A stretch of 9,459 bases of DNA from Pirellulales bacterium (GTDB lineage Bacteria > Planctomycetota > Planctomycetia > Pirellulales > Thermoguttaceae): positions 1 to 9,459 of the forward strand of contig JAUWJC010000124.1 in the NCBI GenBank assembly GCA_030607895.1, in the 5' to 3' direction. Below the pieces are notes generated by a model. That model had not been told where the DNA came from. It saw only the letters and a list, made by a program, of their open reading frames with translations, and did no database searches. Positions 1 through 5,524 of the stretch are shown here, one piece after another; position 1 is the first letter of the stretch; every line of letters begins with the position of its first letter. The position numbers and the translations under genes are program-made.

Positions 1-33
1 AAACAACCAACCGGCGGTCTTTCGCTTGGACAT
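1..33 (-). CDS. 5' end of an unidentified gene leaving the left edge (11 codons)
   Basis: On the minus strand an ATG at 33-31 is preceded by a perfect Shine-Dalgarno GGAGGT (plus positions 41-46), with 7 bases between them. The frame stays open to the window edge and reads MSKRKTAGWLF. The basic start followed by a hydrophobic turn could be the beginning of a signal peptide or membrane anchor, but eleven residues are too few to tell. The gene diverges from the oxidoreductase at 291, so positions 34-290 would serve as a shared upstream region. The product cannot be named. Confidence 0.5.
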   Translation of the reverse strand, partial: MSKRKTAGWLF

Positions 34-40
34 CTTCGTT

Positions 41-46
41 ACCTCC
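41..46 (-). promoter_or_regulatory. Strong ribosome binding site for the left-edge gene
   Basis: The plus strand reads ACCTCC, so the minus strand reads GGAGGT, 7 bases before the ATG at 33-31. This is the main support for calling a gene at the left edge. Confidence 0.55.
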
Positions 47-98
47 AGGTGTAAAATGAGAATATACTCGGCACGGTCACGAAACGCGTATTGTAGAA

Positions 99-114
99 GG
101 CGACTCCTGTCGCC
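99..114. repeat. Short hairpin in the divergent intergenic region
   Basis: GGCGAC at 99-104 and GTCGCC at 109-114 form a perfect 6-bp stem with a TCCT loop. It lies between the two divergent genes. It has no T run on either side, so it does not look like a terminator. It may be a regulatory dyad or a fragment of a dispersed palindrome. Confidence 0.4.
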
Positions 115-218
115 GATAGAGGCCTCATTTTCCGGCAAATCGGCGACGCTTGCGAAACGTTGGCCTATCGTCGATAATAGGGGTTGTGAGCCGTCTTGAA
201 CGGTTTTTCGGCCCGAGG

Positions 219-232
219 CCGGGAATTCCCGG
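219..232. promoter_or_regulatory. 14-bp perfect palindrome upstream of the oxidoreductase
   Basis: CCGGGAATTCCCGG is a perfect palindrome about 60 bases before the oxidoreductase start. Its size and symmetry suit a dimeric regulator, but no regulator gene is in view and a chance palindrome cannot be excluded. Confidence 0.3.
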
Positions 233-290
233 GGAGTTGCAACTTTCCAGACTACAAGTAGCCAACAGCCACATAGGAGAAAGATCCGCC

Positions 291-1661
291 ATGAGCGAAA
301 CCACGAAGAGCGTGTCGTCGCGTCGCGAGTTTTTGAAAAATACCGGCCGGGTTGCCGCGGGGGCGGCTCTGGCGGGGACGGCCATACCGCACGTCCATGC
401 CGCCGAGAATAACACCATCCAGGTCGCTCTGATCGGATGCGGCGGCCGGGGTGCCGGCGCGGCGGCCAACGCGCTTTCGGTGAAAAGCGGGCCGATCAAG
501 CTGGTCGCAATGGCCGATGTCTTCGAGAACCGCGTGTCGGGCAGCCATAAGCGGCTGAAGAAGAGGTTCGGCGATAAGGTCGACGTGCCGGAGGACCGCA
601 AGTTCATCGGCTTCGACGCCTACAAGAAGGCGATGGATTGTTTGAAGCCGGGCGACGTGGCGATCTTCGCCTCGCCGCCGGCGTTCCGCTGGGTCCACTT
701 CACTTATGCCGTCGAAAAGGGACTCAACGTCTTCATGGAAAAGCCGGTTACGGTAGACGGCCCCAGCACCCGAAGGATGCTCAAACTGGCCGAAGAGTCC
801 GAGAAGAAAAACCTCAAGGTGGGCGTCGGTCTGATGGTCCGGCACTGCAAAGGGCGGCAAGAACTCAAGAAGCGGATCGAGGACGGCGAGGTGGGCGACA
901 TCATCGCGATGCGGGCCTACCGGATGCACGGGCCCATCGTCACCGCCTTCTCCGGCCCGAAACCGGCGGACATCAGCGAACTCCTCTACCAAATCAAGCG
1001 GTTCCACAGCTTCCTCTGGGCCAGCGGCGGCTGCTACAGCGACTTCTACATCCACCAGGTCGACGAGTGCTCCTGGATGAAAGGCTCCTGGCCCATCGAG
1101 GCCCAAGCCACCGGCGGCCGTCATTACCGCGGCGACAGCATCGATCAGAACTTCGATAATTACTCGGTCGAGTACACCTATGCCGATGGAAGCAAGCTGT
1201 TCTACTACGGCCGGACGATGCTCGGCTGCTACAACAAGTTTGCCAGCTTCGCCCACGGCTCCAAGGGTTTGGCGGTCATCAGCATGACGAGCCACCATCC
1301 GGGGAAGGCGCGGACTTTTCAAGGGCAGAACATGGACAAGGATAAACTCATCTGGGCCTTCCCGCAGCCCGAGCCGAGTCCTTACCAGTTGGAGTGGGAA
1401 GACCTGATCGACGCCATTCGGCAGGACAAGCCGTTTAACGAGGTCAAGCGCGGCGCCGAGGCCAGCCTTGTCACCTCGATGGGCCGGATGGCTGCCCATA
1501 CCGGCCAGATTATTACCTACGACCAGATCCTTAACTGCGAGCACGAGTTCGCGCCCGGTGCCGACAAGCTGACGATGGACGGTCCCGCGCCGCTCGAGGC
1601 TGACGCCAACGGCAAGTATCCCGTGCCGCAGCCGGGCATTATCACGAAACGGGAGTATTGA
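291..1661 (+). CDS. Gfo/Idh/MocA family oxidoreductase with Tat signal
   Basis: This is a 456-residue NAD(P)-dependent dehydrogenase of the Gfo/Idh/MocA superfamily, whose members act on sugars, inositols and related carbohydrates; the substrate here is unknown. A twin-arginine signal (SRREFLK, residues 10-16) and a hydrophobic stretch to about A37 predict folded export across the inner membrane. The Rossmann fold starts at residue 43 with GCGGRG (49-54). The family lysine motif EKP is at 150-152. The second conserved region, GGCYSDFYIHQVD (246-258), supplies D251 and H255, which usually complete the active site. The ATG at 291 is chosen because AGGAGA (275-280) precedes it and the Tat motif then lies near the N terminus; an upstream in-frame ATG at 150 would bury it. 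Exported copies of this family are expanded in planctomycetes. The gene appears to stand alone and is followed after 3 bases by an inverted-repeat element. Confidence 0.93.
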   Translation: MSETTKSVSSRREFLKNTGRVAAGAALAGTAIPHVHAAENNTIQVALIGCGGRGAGAAANALSVKSGPIKLVAMADVFENRVSGSHKRLKKRFGDKVDVPEDRKFIGFDAYKKAMDCLKPGDVAIFASPPAFRWVHFTYAVEKGLNVFMEKPVTVDGPSTRRMLKLAEESEKKNLKVGVGLMVRHCKGRQELKKRIEDGEVGDIIAMRAYRMHGPIVTAFSGPKPADISELLYQIKRFHSFLWASGGCYSDFYIHQVDECSWMKGSWPIEAQATGGRHYRGDSIDQNFDNYSVEYTYADGSKLFYYGRTMLGCYNKFASFAHGSKGLAVISMTSHHPGKARTFQGQNMDKDKLIWAFPQPEPSPYQLEWEDLIDAIRQDKPFNEVKRGAEASLVTSMGRMAAHTGQIITYDQILNCEHEFAPGADKLTMDGPAPLEADANGKYPVPQPGIITKREY

Positions 1662-1664
1662 CGG

Positions 1665-1746
1665 GCCGAAAAAGGGACCAGGTTTAATTTGCCGCCTGCG
1701 GCCCGGAGGGTGCTTCGCAAAAATTAAACCTGGTCCCTTTTTCGGC
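1665..1746. repeat. 82-bp palindromic element with perfect 26-bp arms (REP/MITE-like)
   Basis: Arm 1665-1690 and arm 1721-1746 are perfect reverse complements over 26 bases, separated by 30 bases. The arms begin with GCCGAAAAAGGGACC and end in a TTTAATTT core. The spacer has its own small dyad, GCCGC/GCGGC (1691-1702). The element begins 3 bases after the oxidoreductase stop and ends 26 bases before the TPR start. I see no target-site duplication. It can form a long hairpin in RNA or single-stranded DNA and could reduce read-through between the genes, although no T run follows the closing stem. Perfect arms suggest a recently placed or maintained dispersed repeat. Confidence 0.8.
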
Positions 1747-1759
1747 TCCCTCTGGCAAC

Positions 1760-1764
1760 AAGGG
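1760..1764 (+). promoter_or_regulatory. Ribosome binding site that sets the TPR start
   Basis: AAGGG at 1760-1764 lies 8 bases before the ATG at 1773. It overlaps the alternative GTG at 1764, so it could not serve that codon. Confidence 0.5.
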
Positions 1765-1772
1765 TGGCATCC

Positions 1773-2198
1773 ATGCAAGACGCTGTCGACACTTGTCGGC
1801 GGGGGATTATCTGCTGGGTGAAGGGAAATACGGATCGGGCACTCGAACTGTTCGGCGAGGCGATTCGGCTTGACCCCACCTATGCAAAAGCGTACTGCAA
1901 CCGTGGTACGCTCTATTGCGAAAACGGAATGCTCGATCTGGCTATTGCCGATCTTGACGAATCCATTCGGGCCGACCCCCAGTACGCCCGGGCTTACAAT
2001 AATCGGGGCGTTGTCTACCGCACGTTGGGTGAGTTGGGAAAGGCCATCGCCGACTACACCGAGGCAATTCGCATCGACCCCAAGTACGCCGATGCCTACC
2101 ACAACCGCGCGGTCGCCTACCACAAGGCCCATGAAAACGCCAAGGCCCAAGCCGACTATGCCAAGGCCAAGCAACTAAGGGCGACACCCAAGCAGTAG
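1773..2198 (+). CDS. Small tetratricopeptide repeat protein
   Basis: This 141-residue protein is almost entirely TPR helices. A degenerate first unit (about 5-37, ALELFGEAIRLDP) is followed by units near 38-71, 72-105 and 106-139. Each has the usual pattern A-Y-x-N-R-G, then A-I-x-D-(Y/L), then I-R-x-D-P. TPR arrays bind other proteins or peptides. There is no signal peptide, membrane segment or enzymatic domain, so it is probably a cytoplasmic scaffold or adaptor with an unknown partner. An in-frame GTG at 1764 would add three residues; the ATG at 1773 is preferred because of the ribosome binding site spacing. The neighbours give no functional hint. The 26-bp palindrome just upstream makes co-transcription with the oxidoreductase uncertain, and I see no clear promoter of its own. 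Confidence 0.85.
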   Translation: MQDAVDTCRRGIICWVKGNTDRALELFGEAIRLDPTYAKAYCNRGTLYCENGMLDLAIADLDESIRADPQYARAYNNRGVVYRTLGELGKAIADYTEAIRIDPKYADAYHNRAVAYHKAHENAKAQADYAKAKQLRATPKQ

Positions 2199-2320
2199 GG
2201 AGGGCATTGCCCACCGGGAAGGCAGCTTGTCGTTATGGTTCAGGCTCGTCCGGGTTAGAGTCTACCGTTGCAACTTCCGCTCGCCGTGCGCACATGTTGT
2301 ACAGTGGTTTGTACAGTTGC

Positions 2321-2377
2321 GTTTAGCCGCCGCGGCCACGCGGTGGTGGTGCCCCGGTGTGGCCACCGGGGCTAAAC
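2321..2377. repeat. Compound REP-like hairpin
   Basis: GTTTAGCC (2321-2328) pairs with GGCTAAAC (2370-2377). Inside, GGCCAC (2334-2339) pairs with GTGGCC (2359-2364). A competing 9-bp stem joins GCCCCGGTG (2351-2359) to CACCGGGGC (2364-2372). The mixed pairing suggests two related palindromic repeats joined together. It is probably a dispersed intergenic repeat, not a terminator, as no T run follows. Confidence 0.55.
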
Positions 2378-2445
2378 AGTTTGGTTGCCGCCGCGGGCCG
2401 CGCTAGGTTACCCAGATATATTGCCGGACCCACTAAACCGGGGTA

Positions 2446-2474
2446 TTGCCACGTTTGCCGATATGCGGTAGAAT
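2446..2474 (+). promoter_or_regulatory. Sigma70-type promoter for the hybrid kinase
   Basis: The -35 box TTGCCA (2446-2451) and the -10 box TAGAAT (2469-2474) each match the consensus at five of six bases and are 17 bases apart. Transcription would start near 2481, giving a leader of about 120 bases before the kinase ATG. The same -10 sequence is used in the proposed promoter of the PEP-CTERM gene. Confidence 0.55.
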
Positions 2475-2557
2475 CACGGGTTTATGGGCATATGCTTGCC
2501 GGTGCGGCATCACACCTGTTGACTCTCCTTTCAGTAACACACTTCTCAGTAAGTGAC

Positions 2558-2588
2558 CTCCCGCATGGCCCCACCAGCCGGCGGGGAG
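2558..2588 (+). promoter_or_regulatory. Stem-loop in the kinase leader
   Basis: CTCCCGC (2558-2564) can pair with GCGGGGAG (2581-2588) with one bulged base, 4 bases before the ribosome binding site AAGGGG (2593-2598). It may affect ribosome access or mRNA stability. It is a prediction from base pairing only. Confidence 0.35.
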
Positions 2589-2604
2589 CGTCAAGGGGCA
2601 AACA

Positions 2605-4602
2605 ATGGCTGCCAAGAAGGCGATTTTTGGCAAATCGAACCTTCCGGAAACCGCAAAGGCCGACGAGTCGCTGCGACAACGGCTCGAAGAGTTGCAGGCC
2701 ATCTATGACGGGATGGTGGACGGCCTATTGGTCGCCGACCGCCAGACGAGACGCTTTCTTCAGGTAAATGCGGCCATATGCCGGATGCTGGGATACTCGG
2801 AAGACGAACTCTTCGAGATGTCGGTAGATGACATCCATCCCAAGGAGTCGTTGCCACACGTCTTCAAGTGCTTCAAAGCCCAGTCCGAAGGTAGACTACC
2901 TATTGCTGAGGGTCTTCCTTTCCAGCGGAAGGATGGCAGTGTCTTCTACGCCGATGTTGCAGCTCGCCCCGATCCGCTCAGGTACCATGGCCGGCCTTGT
3001 GTGATCGCGTTCATCCACGACATCACCGAGCGCAAGCGGGCCGAGGAGGAATTGGCCAGGGCCAAAGAGGCGGCCGAAGCGGCCAATCGGGCGAAGAGCG
3101 CGTTCCTGGCCAACATGAGCCACGAAATCCGTACGCCCATGACCGCCATCCTCGGCTTCGCCGAGCTGCTGATGACACCACACTTGTCTCACGAGGAGCA
3201 ACGCGACCACCTGGAAACGATCCGCCGCAACGGCAATATCCTGCTCGATTTAATCAACGACATCCTCGATCTGTCGAAGATCGAGGCGGGCAAAATGACG
3301 CTCGAAAAAACCCGGTTCTCCCCCTGGCAAATCGTTCAGGACGCCGTTTCGATGGTACGAATCCGGGTGGAAGAAAAGGGGCTTGACCTGGACGTCCGCT
3401 ACGAGTTCCCCCTGCCGGAAACGATCCTGTCCGACCCGATCCGACTCAGACAAATCCTTGTCAACCTGCTGGGCAACGCAATCAAGTTCACCGAGCAGGG
3501 CAGCGTTCATATCATTGTCCGCTACACGACTTCCCGGCAAGCTCCACCGCGGATGCAGTTTGTCGTTTCCGACACCGGCATCGGCATGACGCCCGAGCAA
3601 ATGGGCGAACTCTTTCGGCCCTTCACTCAGGCCGATACTTCCACCAGCCGTTGTTTCGGCGGCACCGGGTTGGGCCTGGCAATCTCGAAGCGGTTGGCAC
3701 GAATGCTCGGCGGAGATATCCAAATGCAAAGCCACTTCGGCAAGGGAAGCACCTTCACCCTCTCGATCGACCCGGGACCGCTCGAACAGGTCCCCATGCT
3801 CGAAACGCTCCTGGAAGTTGAAACGGAAAAAGCAGAACTAGCCGCGGCGGACCTGGCCGGCGCACTTCACGGTCGCATCTTGCTGGCCGAAGACGCCCGC
3901 GATATCCGGCGGTTGGTCCGGTTGGCGTTGGAGCAGGCGGGGCTGGAGGTCGATCTGGCCGACAACGGCCTCGCGGCCTGCCAAATGGCCTGGAAATCGG
4001 CCGAAGAAGGAAGACCGTACGACCTGATTCTGATGGACATCGAAATGCCCGTCCTCGACGGACACGAAGCCACCAGCCAGTTGCGGCGACGCGATTGGCA
4101 AGGGCCCATCGTCGCACTGACCGCCCACGCCATGCTGGGCGACTGCCAGGAGTGTCTCGCCGCCGGTTGCGACGACTACATCGCCAAGCCGCTCGATCAG
4201 GCGGAACTGCTGAGAGCCGTCGCCCGCCACCTGGGGCAACCCATCGACGCAATCGGTCCGCCGTCCGCAAGGCCGAAAACCATTGCCGGACCGCGGGGTA
4301 TGCTGGGAAGCGAATTCCTCGACGATGACAAATTGGCCGAACTGATGCGGGACTTTCTCGCGGAATTGCCCGATCGGGCCGACAGCATCCGCGAAGCACT
4401 AGACCGCCGCGATCGCGACTTGCTGGAATACCTTGCCCACCAGTTGAAGGGTTCGGCGGCCATCTACGGCCTTTCTCGCATTTCCGATACAGCCCGGGCA
4501 ATCGGCGAACAGATGCGGGAAGGCGACGATTGGCAGCGGCTCAAAGCCACCGTCTCCGAGTTGGTTGATCTTTGCGAGCGGGCGTCGAGTCGCTTAACAT
4601 GA
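2605..4602 (+). CDS. Soluble hybrid sensor histidine kinase (PAS-HisKA-HATPase-REC-HPt)
   Basis: This 665-residue protein carries a phosphorelay on one chain. A PAS domain spans about 30-140, with the closing motif HDITERKRAEEE (138-149) leading into a helical linker. The H-box MSHEIRTP contains the phosphorylated H173. The ATPase domain has the N-box (N287, N291), G1 DTGIGM (323-328), an F-box near FRPF (337-340) and G2 GGTGLGLAI (352-360). The receiver domain starts at 424, with acidic E429/D430, phosphoacceptor D478, T506 and K528. The C-terminal HPt domain has HQLKGSA with H612. All catalytic residues look intact. There are no membrane segments, so the signal is cytosolic and read by PAS; the ligand is unknown. 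The ATG has AAGGGG six bases upstream. No DNA-binding output or response regulator gene is adjacent, so the phosphoryl group probably passes from H612 to an unlinked regulator. Confidence 0.95.
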   Translation: MAAKKAIFGKSNLPETAKADESLRQRLEELQAIYDGMVDGLLVADRQTRRFLQVNAAICRMLGYSEDELFEMSVDDIHPKESLPHVFKCFKAQSEGRLPIAEGLPFQRKDGSVFYADVAARPDPLRYHGRPCVIAFIHDITERKRAEEELARAKEAAEAANRAKSAFLANMSHEIRTPMTAILGFAELLMTPHLSHEEQRDHLETIRRNGNILLDLINDILDLSKIEAGKMTLEKTRFSPWQIVQDAVSMVRIRVEEKGLDLDVRYEFPLPETILSDPIRLRQILVNLLGNAIKFTEQGSVHIIVRYTTSRQAPPRMQFVVSDTGIGMTPEQMGELFRPFTQADTSTSRCFGGTGLGLAISKRLARMLGGDIQMQSHFGKGSTFTLSIDPGPLEQVPMLETLLEVETEKAELAAADLAGALHGRILLAEDARDIRRLVRLALEQAGLEVDLADNGLAACQMAWKSAEEGRPYDLILMDIEMPVLDGHEATSQLRRRDWQGPIVALTAHAMLGDCQECLAAGCDDYIAKPLDQAELLRAVARHLGQPIDAIGPPSARPKTIAGPRGMLGSEFLDDDKLAELMRDFLAELPDRADSIREALDRRDRDLLEYLAHQLKGSAAIYGLSRISDTARAIGEQMREGDDWQRLKATVSELVDLCERASSRLT

Positions 4603-4721
4603 AATTCGCGTCGCCCGGTTGTTCGTAAAAATTCGCAATCGCGCAACCTGTTGTCACACCGGGGCTTACGGACCCGCCCGGCGATCCGCTCATGGCACCA
4701 ATCGAGGCCGTTTCTCACACT

Positions 4722-4751
4722 CTGGCACATTATCGGATTGTATACTATTAT
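4722..4751 (+). promoter_or_regulatory. Possible promoter for the pentapeptide-repeat gene
   Basis: CTGGCA (4722-4727) and TATTAT (4746-4751) are 18 bases apart and fit a sigma70 promoter fairly well. An overlapping TATACT at 4741-4746 could be an alternative -10 box but then lacks a well-spaced -35. Transcription would start near 4758, upstream of both candidate starts of the gene. Confidence 0.4.
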
Positions 4752-4866
4752 GATCCCCTTGCAGGCGACGGACGATATGTGAACAATTGGGGCAGTTCGG
4801 CTCCTATCAAGCAATCGTGGCGGGCCAGTTCCACTGATCGAGATCAAACACAAGACGACTGGGGCA

Positions 4867-5316
4867 GTGCTACACCGGATCGAAGCCCAGGACTTGACTG
4901 GCGCCGACTTGGTTGGGGCCCATCTGCGCGGTGCCGATCTTAGACAGACTACGCTGACGCGAACCAACCTCGAAAAGGCCGACCTGGAGGAGGCCGACTT
5001 CTCACTCGCTGCCTTGTTCAAGGCCAGTCTGGTTCAGGCCAACCTCCGCGGTGCAAACCTCATGGGAACGGCGCTGATGCTTTCGGACCTGTCGGGCGCC
5101 GATCTGAGTGGTGCCAATCTGCATCACGCCAATCTCTACCAGGCGGATCTCAGTCACGCCTGCCTGGCGGGAGCCGACCTGACGGGCGCCGATCTGGCCG
5201 AGGCACTGGTCGAAGATATCGAACTGACCGACGCGTCGTTCGACGATCAGACCGTGTGGCCCGACGAATTCGACCCAATCGCGCGGGGGGCCGCCAAGAA
5301 GCAGAACGCCGAATAG
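4867..5316 (+). CDS. Pentapeptide-repeat protein
   Basis: From the GTG at 4867 this reads 149 residues, with about 22 consecutive pentapeptides of the A(D/N)LxG type covering roughly residues 8-127. Such arrays fold into a right-handed four-sided beta-helix. Functions in the family vary, and the role here is unknown. The tail, ASFDDQTVWPDEFDP, is typical of free-standing members. The start is doubtful. The frame is open back to a TGA at 4780-4782, and the codons just before the GTG encode IEIKHKTTGAV, which resembles the usual N terminus of this family (IEI(K/R) then TGAVL). A CTG at 4834 would give MIEIKHKTTGAVL and 160 residues, with only a weak GGCGGG upstream. The coordinate given is the first normal start codon; the true start is probably 4834. 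No signal peptide or membrane segment is seen. Confidence 0.85.
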   Translation: MLHRIEAQDLTGADLVGAHLRGADLRQTTLTRTNLEKADLEEADFSLAALFKASLVQANLRGANLMGTALMLSDLSGADLSGANLHHANLYQADLSHACLAGADLTGADLAEALVEDIELTDASFDDQTVWPDEFDPIARGAAKKQNAE

Positions 5317-5340
5317 GCCCCTCTGGTTTAGCTATACTCA

Positions 5341-5420
5341 TAAAGCCGCGACCGGTGGTCGCGTCCTAGGCCAAACCTGCGGTTTTTTGTGAGTCCCTCG
5401 ACACGGCCACCGGTCGCGGC
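5341..5420. repeat. Paired ACCGGT palindromes (REP-like)
   Basis: CGCGACC (5347-5353) and GGTCGCG (5357-5363) form a tight hairpin. The 14 bases at 5345-5358 are also perfectly inverted at 5407-5420, so the pair can fold as one long stem. A third copy, inverted and perfect over 21 bases relative to 5341-5361, lies at 7580-7600 before nuoM. The sequence is a dispersed intergenic repeat located between the convergent pentapeptide and PEP-CTERM genes. Confidence 0.6.
5373..5388 (+). terminator. Weak intrinsic terminator after the pentapeptide gene
   Basis: AAACC (5373-5377), loop TGC and GGTTT (5381-5385) form a 5-bp stem that runs into further Ts up to 5388. It sits inside the larger 5345-5420 palindrome, about 60 bases after the stop codon. 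The stem is short, so the call is tentative. Confidence 0.4.
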
Positions 5421-5464
5421 CTTGTGCACGGCAGCATGTGGGTCTTGCCCCAGCAGACTCGATC

Positions 5465-5502
5465 AAAAGAGCCCCCCCGGTAACCGTCTACCGATGGGGC
5501 TT
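5465..5502 (-). terminator. Intrinsic terminator of the PEP-CTERM gene
   Basis: Read on the minus strand, AGCCCC (plus 5496-5501) pairs with GGGGCT (plus 5470-5475), and an inner CGGTA/TACCG stem (plus 5489-5493 and 5478-5482) extends it. TTTT follows (plus 5465-5468). It starts about 25 bases after the PEP-CTERM stop codon, where a terminator is expected. Confidence 0.65.
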
Positions 5503-5524
5503 CTTGATTCAGCACCGCCAACGA

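Larger units (their letters stand above)
2199..2604. other. 406-base intergenic region before the hybrid kinase
   Basis: No gene is supported here. In order it holds a small dyad after the TPR stop (GGGCA/TGCCC, 2202-2212), a 9-base direct repeat TTGTACAGT (2297-2305 and 2309-2317), a compound hairpin (2321-2377), a sigma70-like promoter (2446-2474), a 7-base direct repeat TCAGTAA (2531-2537 and 2546-2552), and a stem-loop just before the kinase ribosome binding site (2558-2588). No T-rich terminator follows the TPR gene. Confidence 0.7.

Noticed and set aside
252..2174. 640-residue open frame on the minus strand
   Set aside because: It runs antisense through the oxidoreductase, the palindrome and the TPR gene, has no family motifs, and is rich in the V, G, L, P and H expected from mirrored GC-rich codons.
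2357..2767. 136-residue plus-strand frame entering the kinase gene
   Set aside because: It overlaps the kinase N terminus out of frame and begins inside a palindromic repeat.
3755..4501. 248-residue minus-strand frame inside the kinase
   Set aside because: It is arginine- and proline-rich shadow sequence opposite the receiver and HPt domains, whose motifs are intact on the plus strand.
4692..4943. 83-residue plus-strand frame upstream of the pentapeptide gene
   Set aside because: It overlaps the pentapeptide coding region in another frame, shows no motif, and has no good ribosome binding site.
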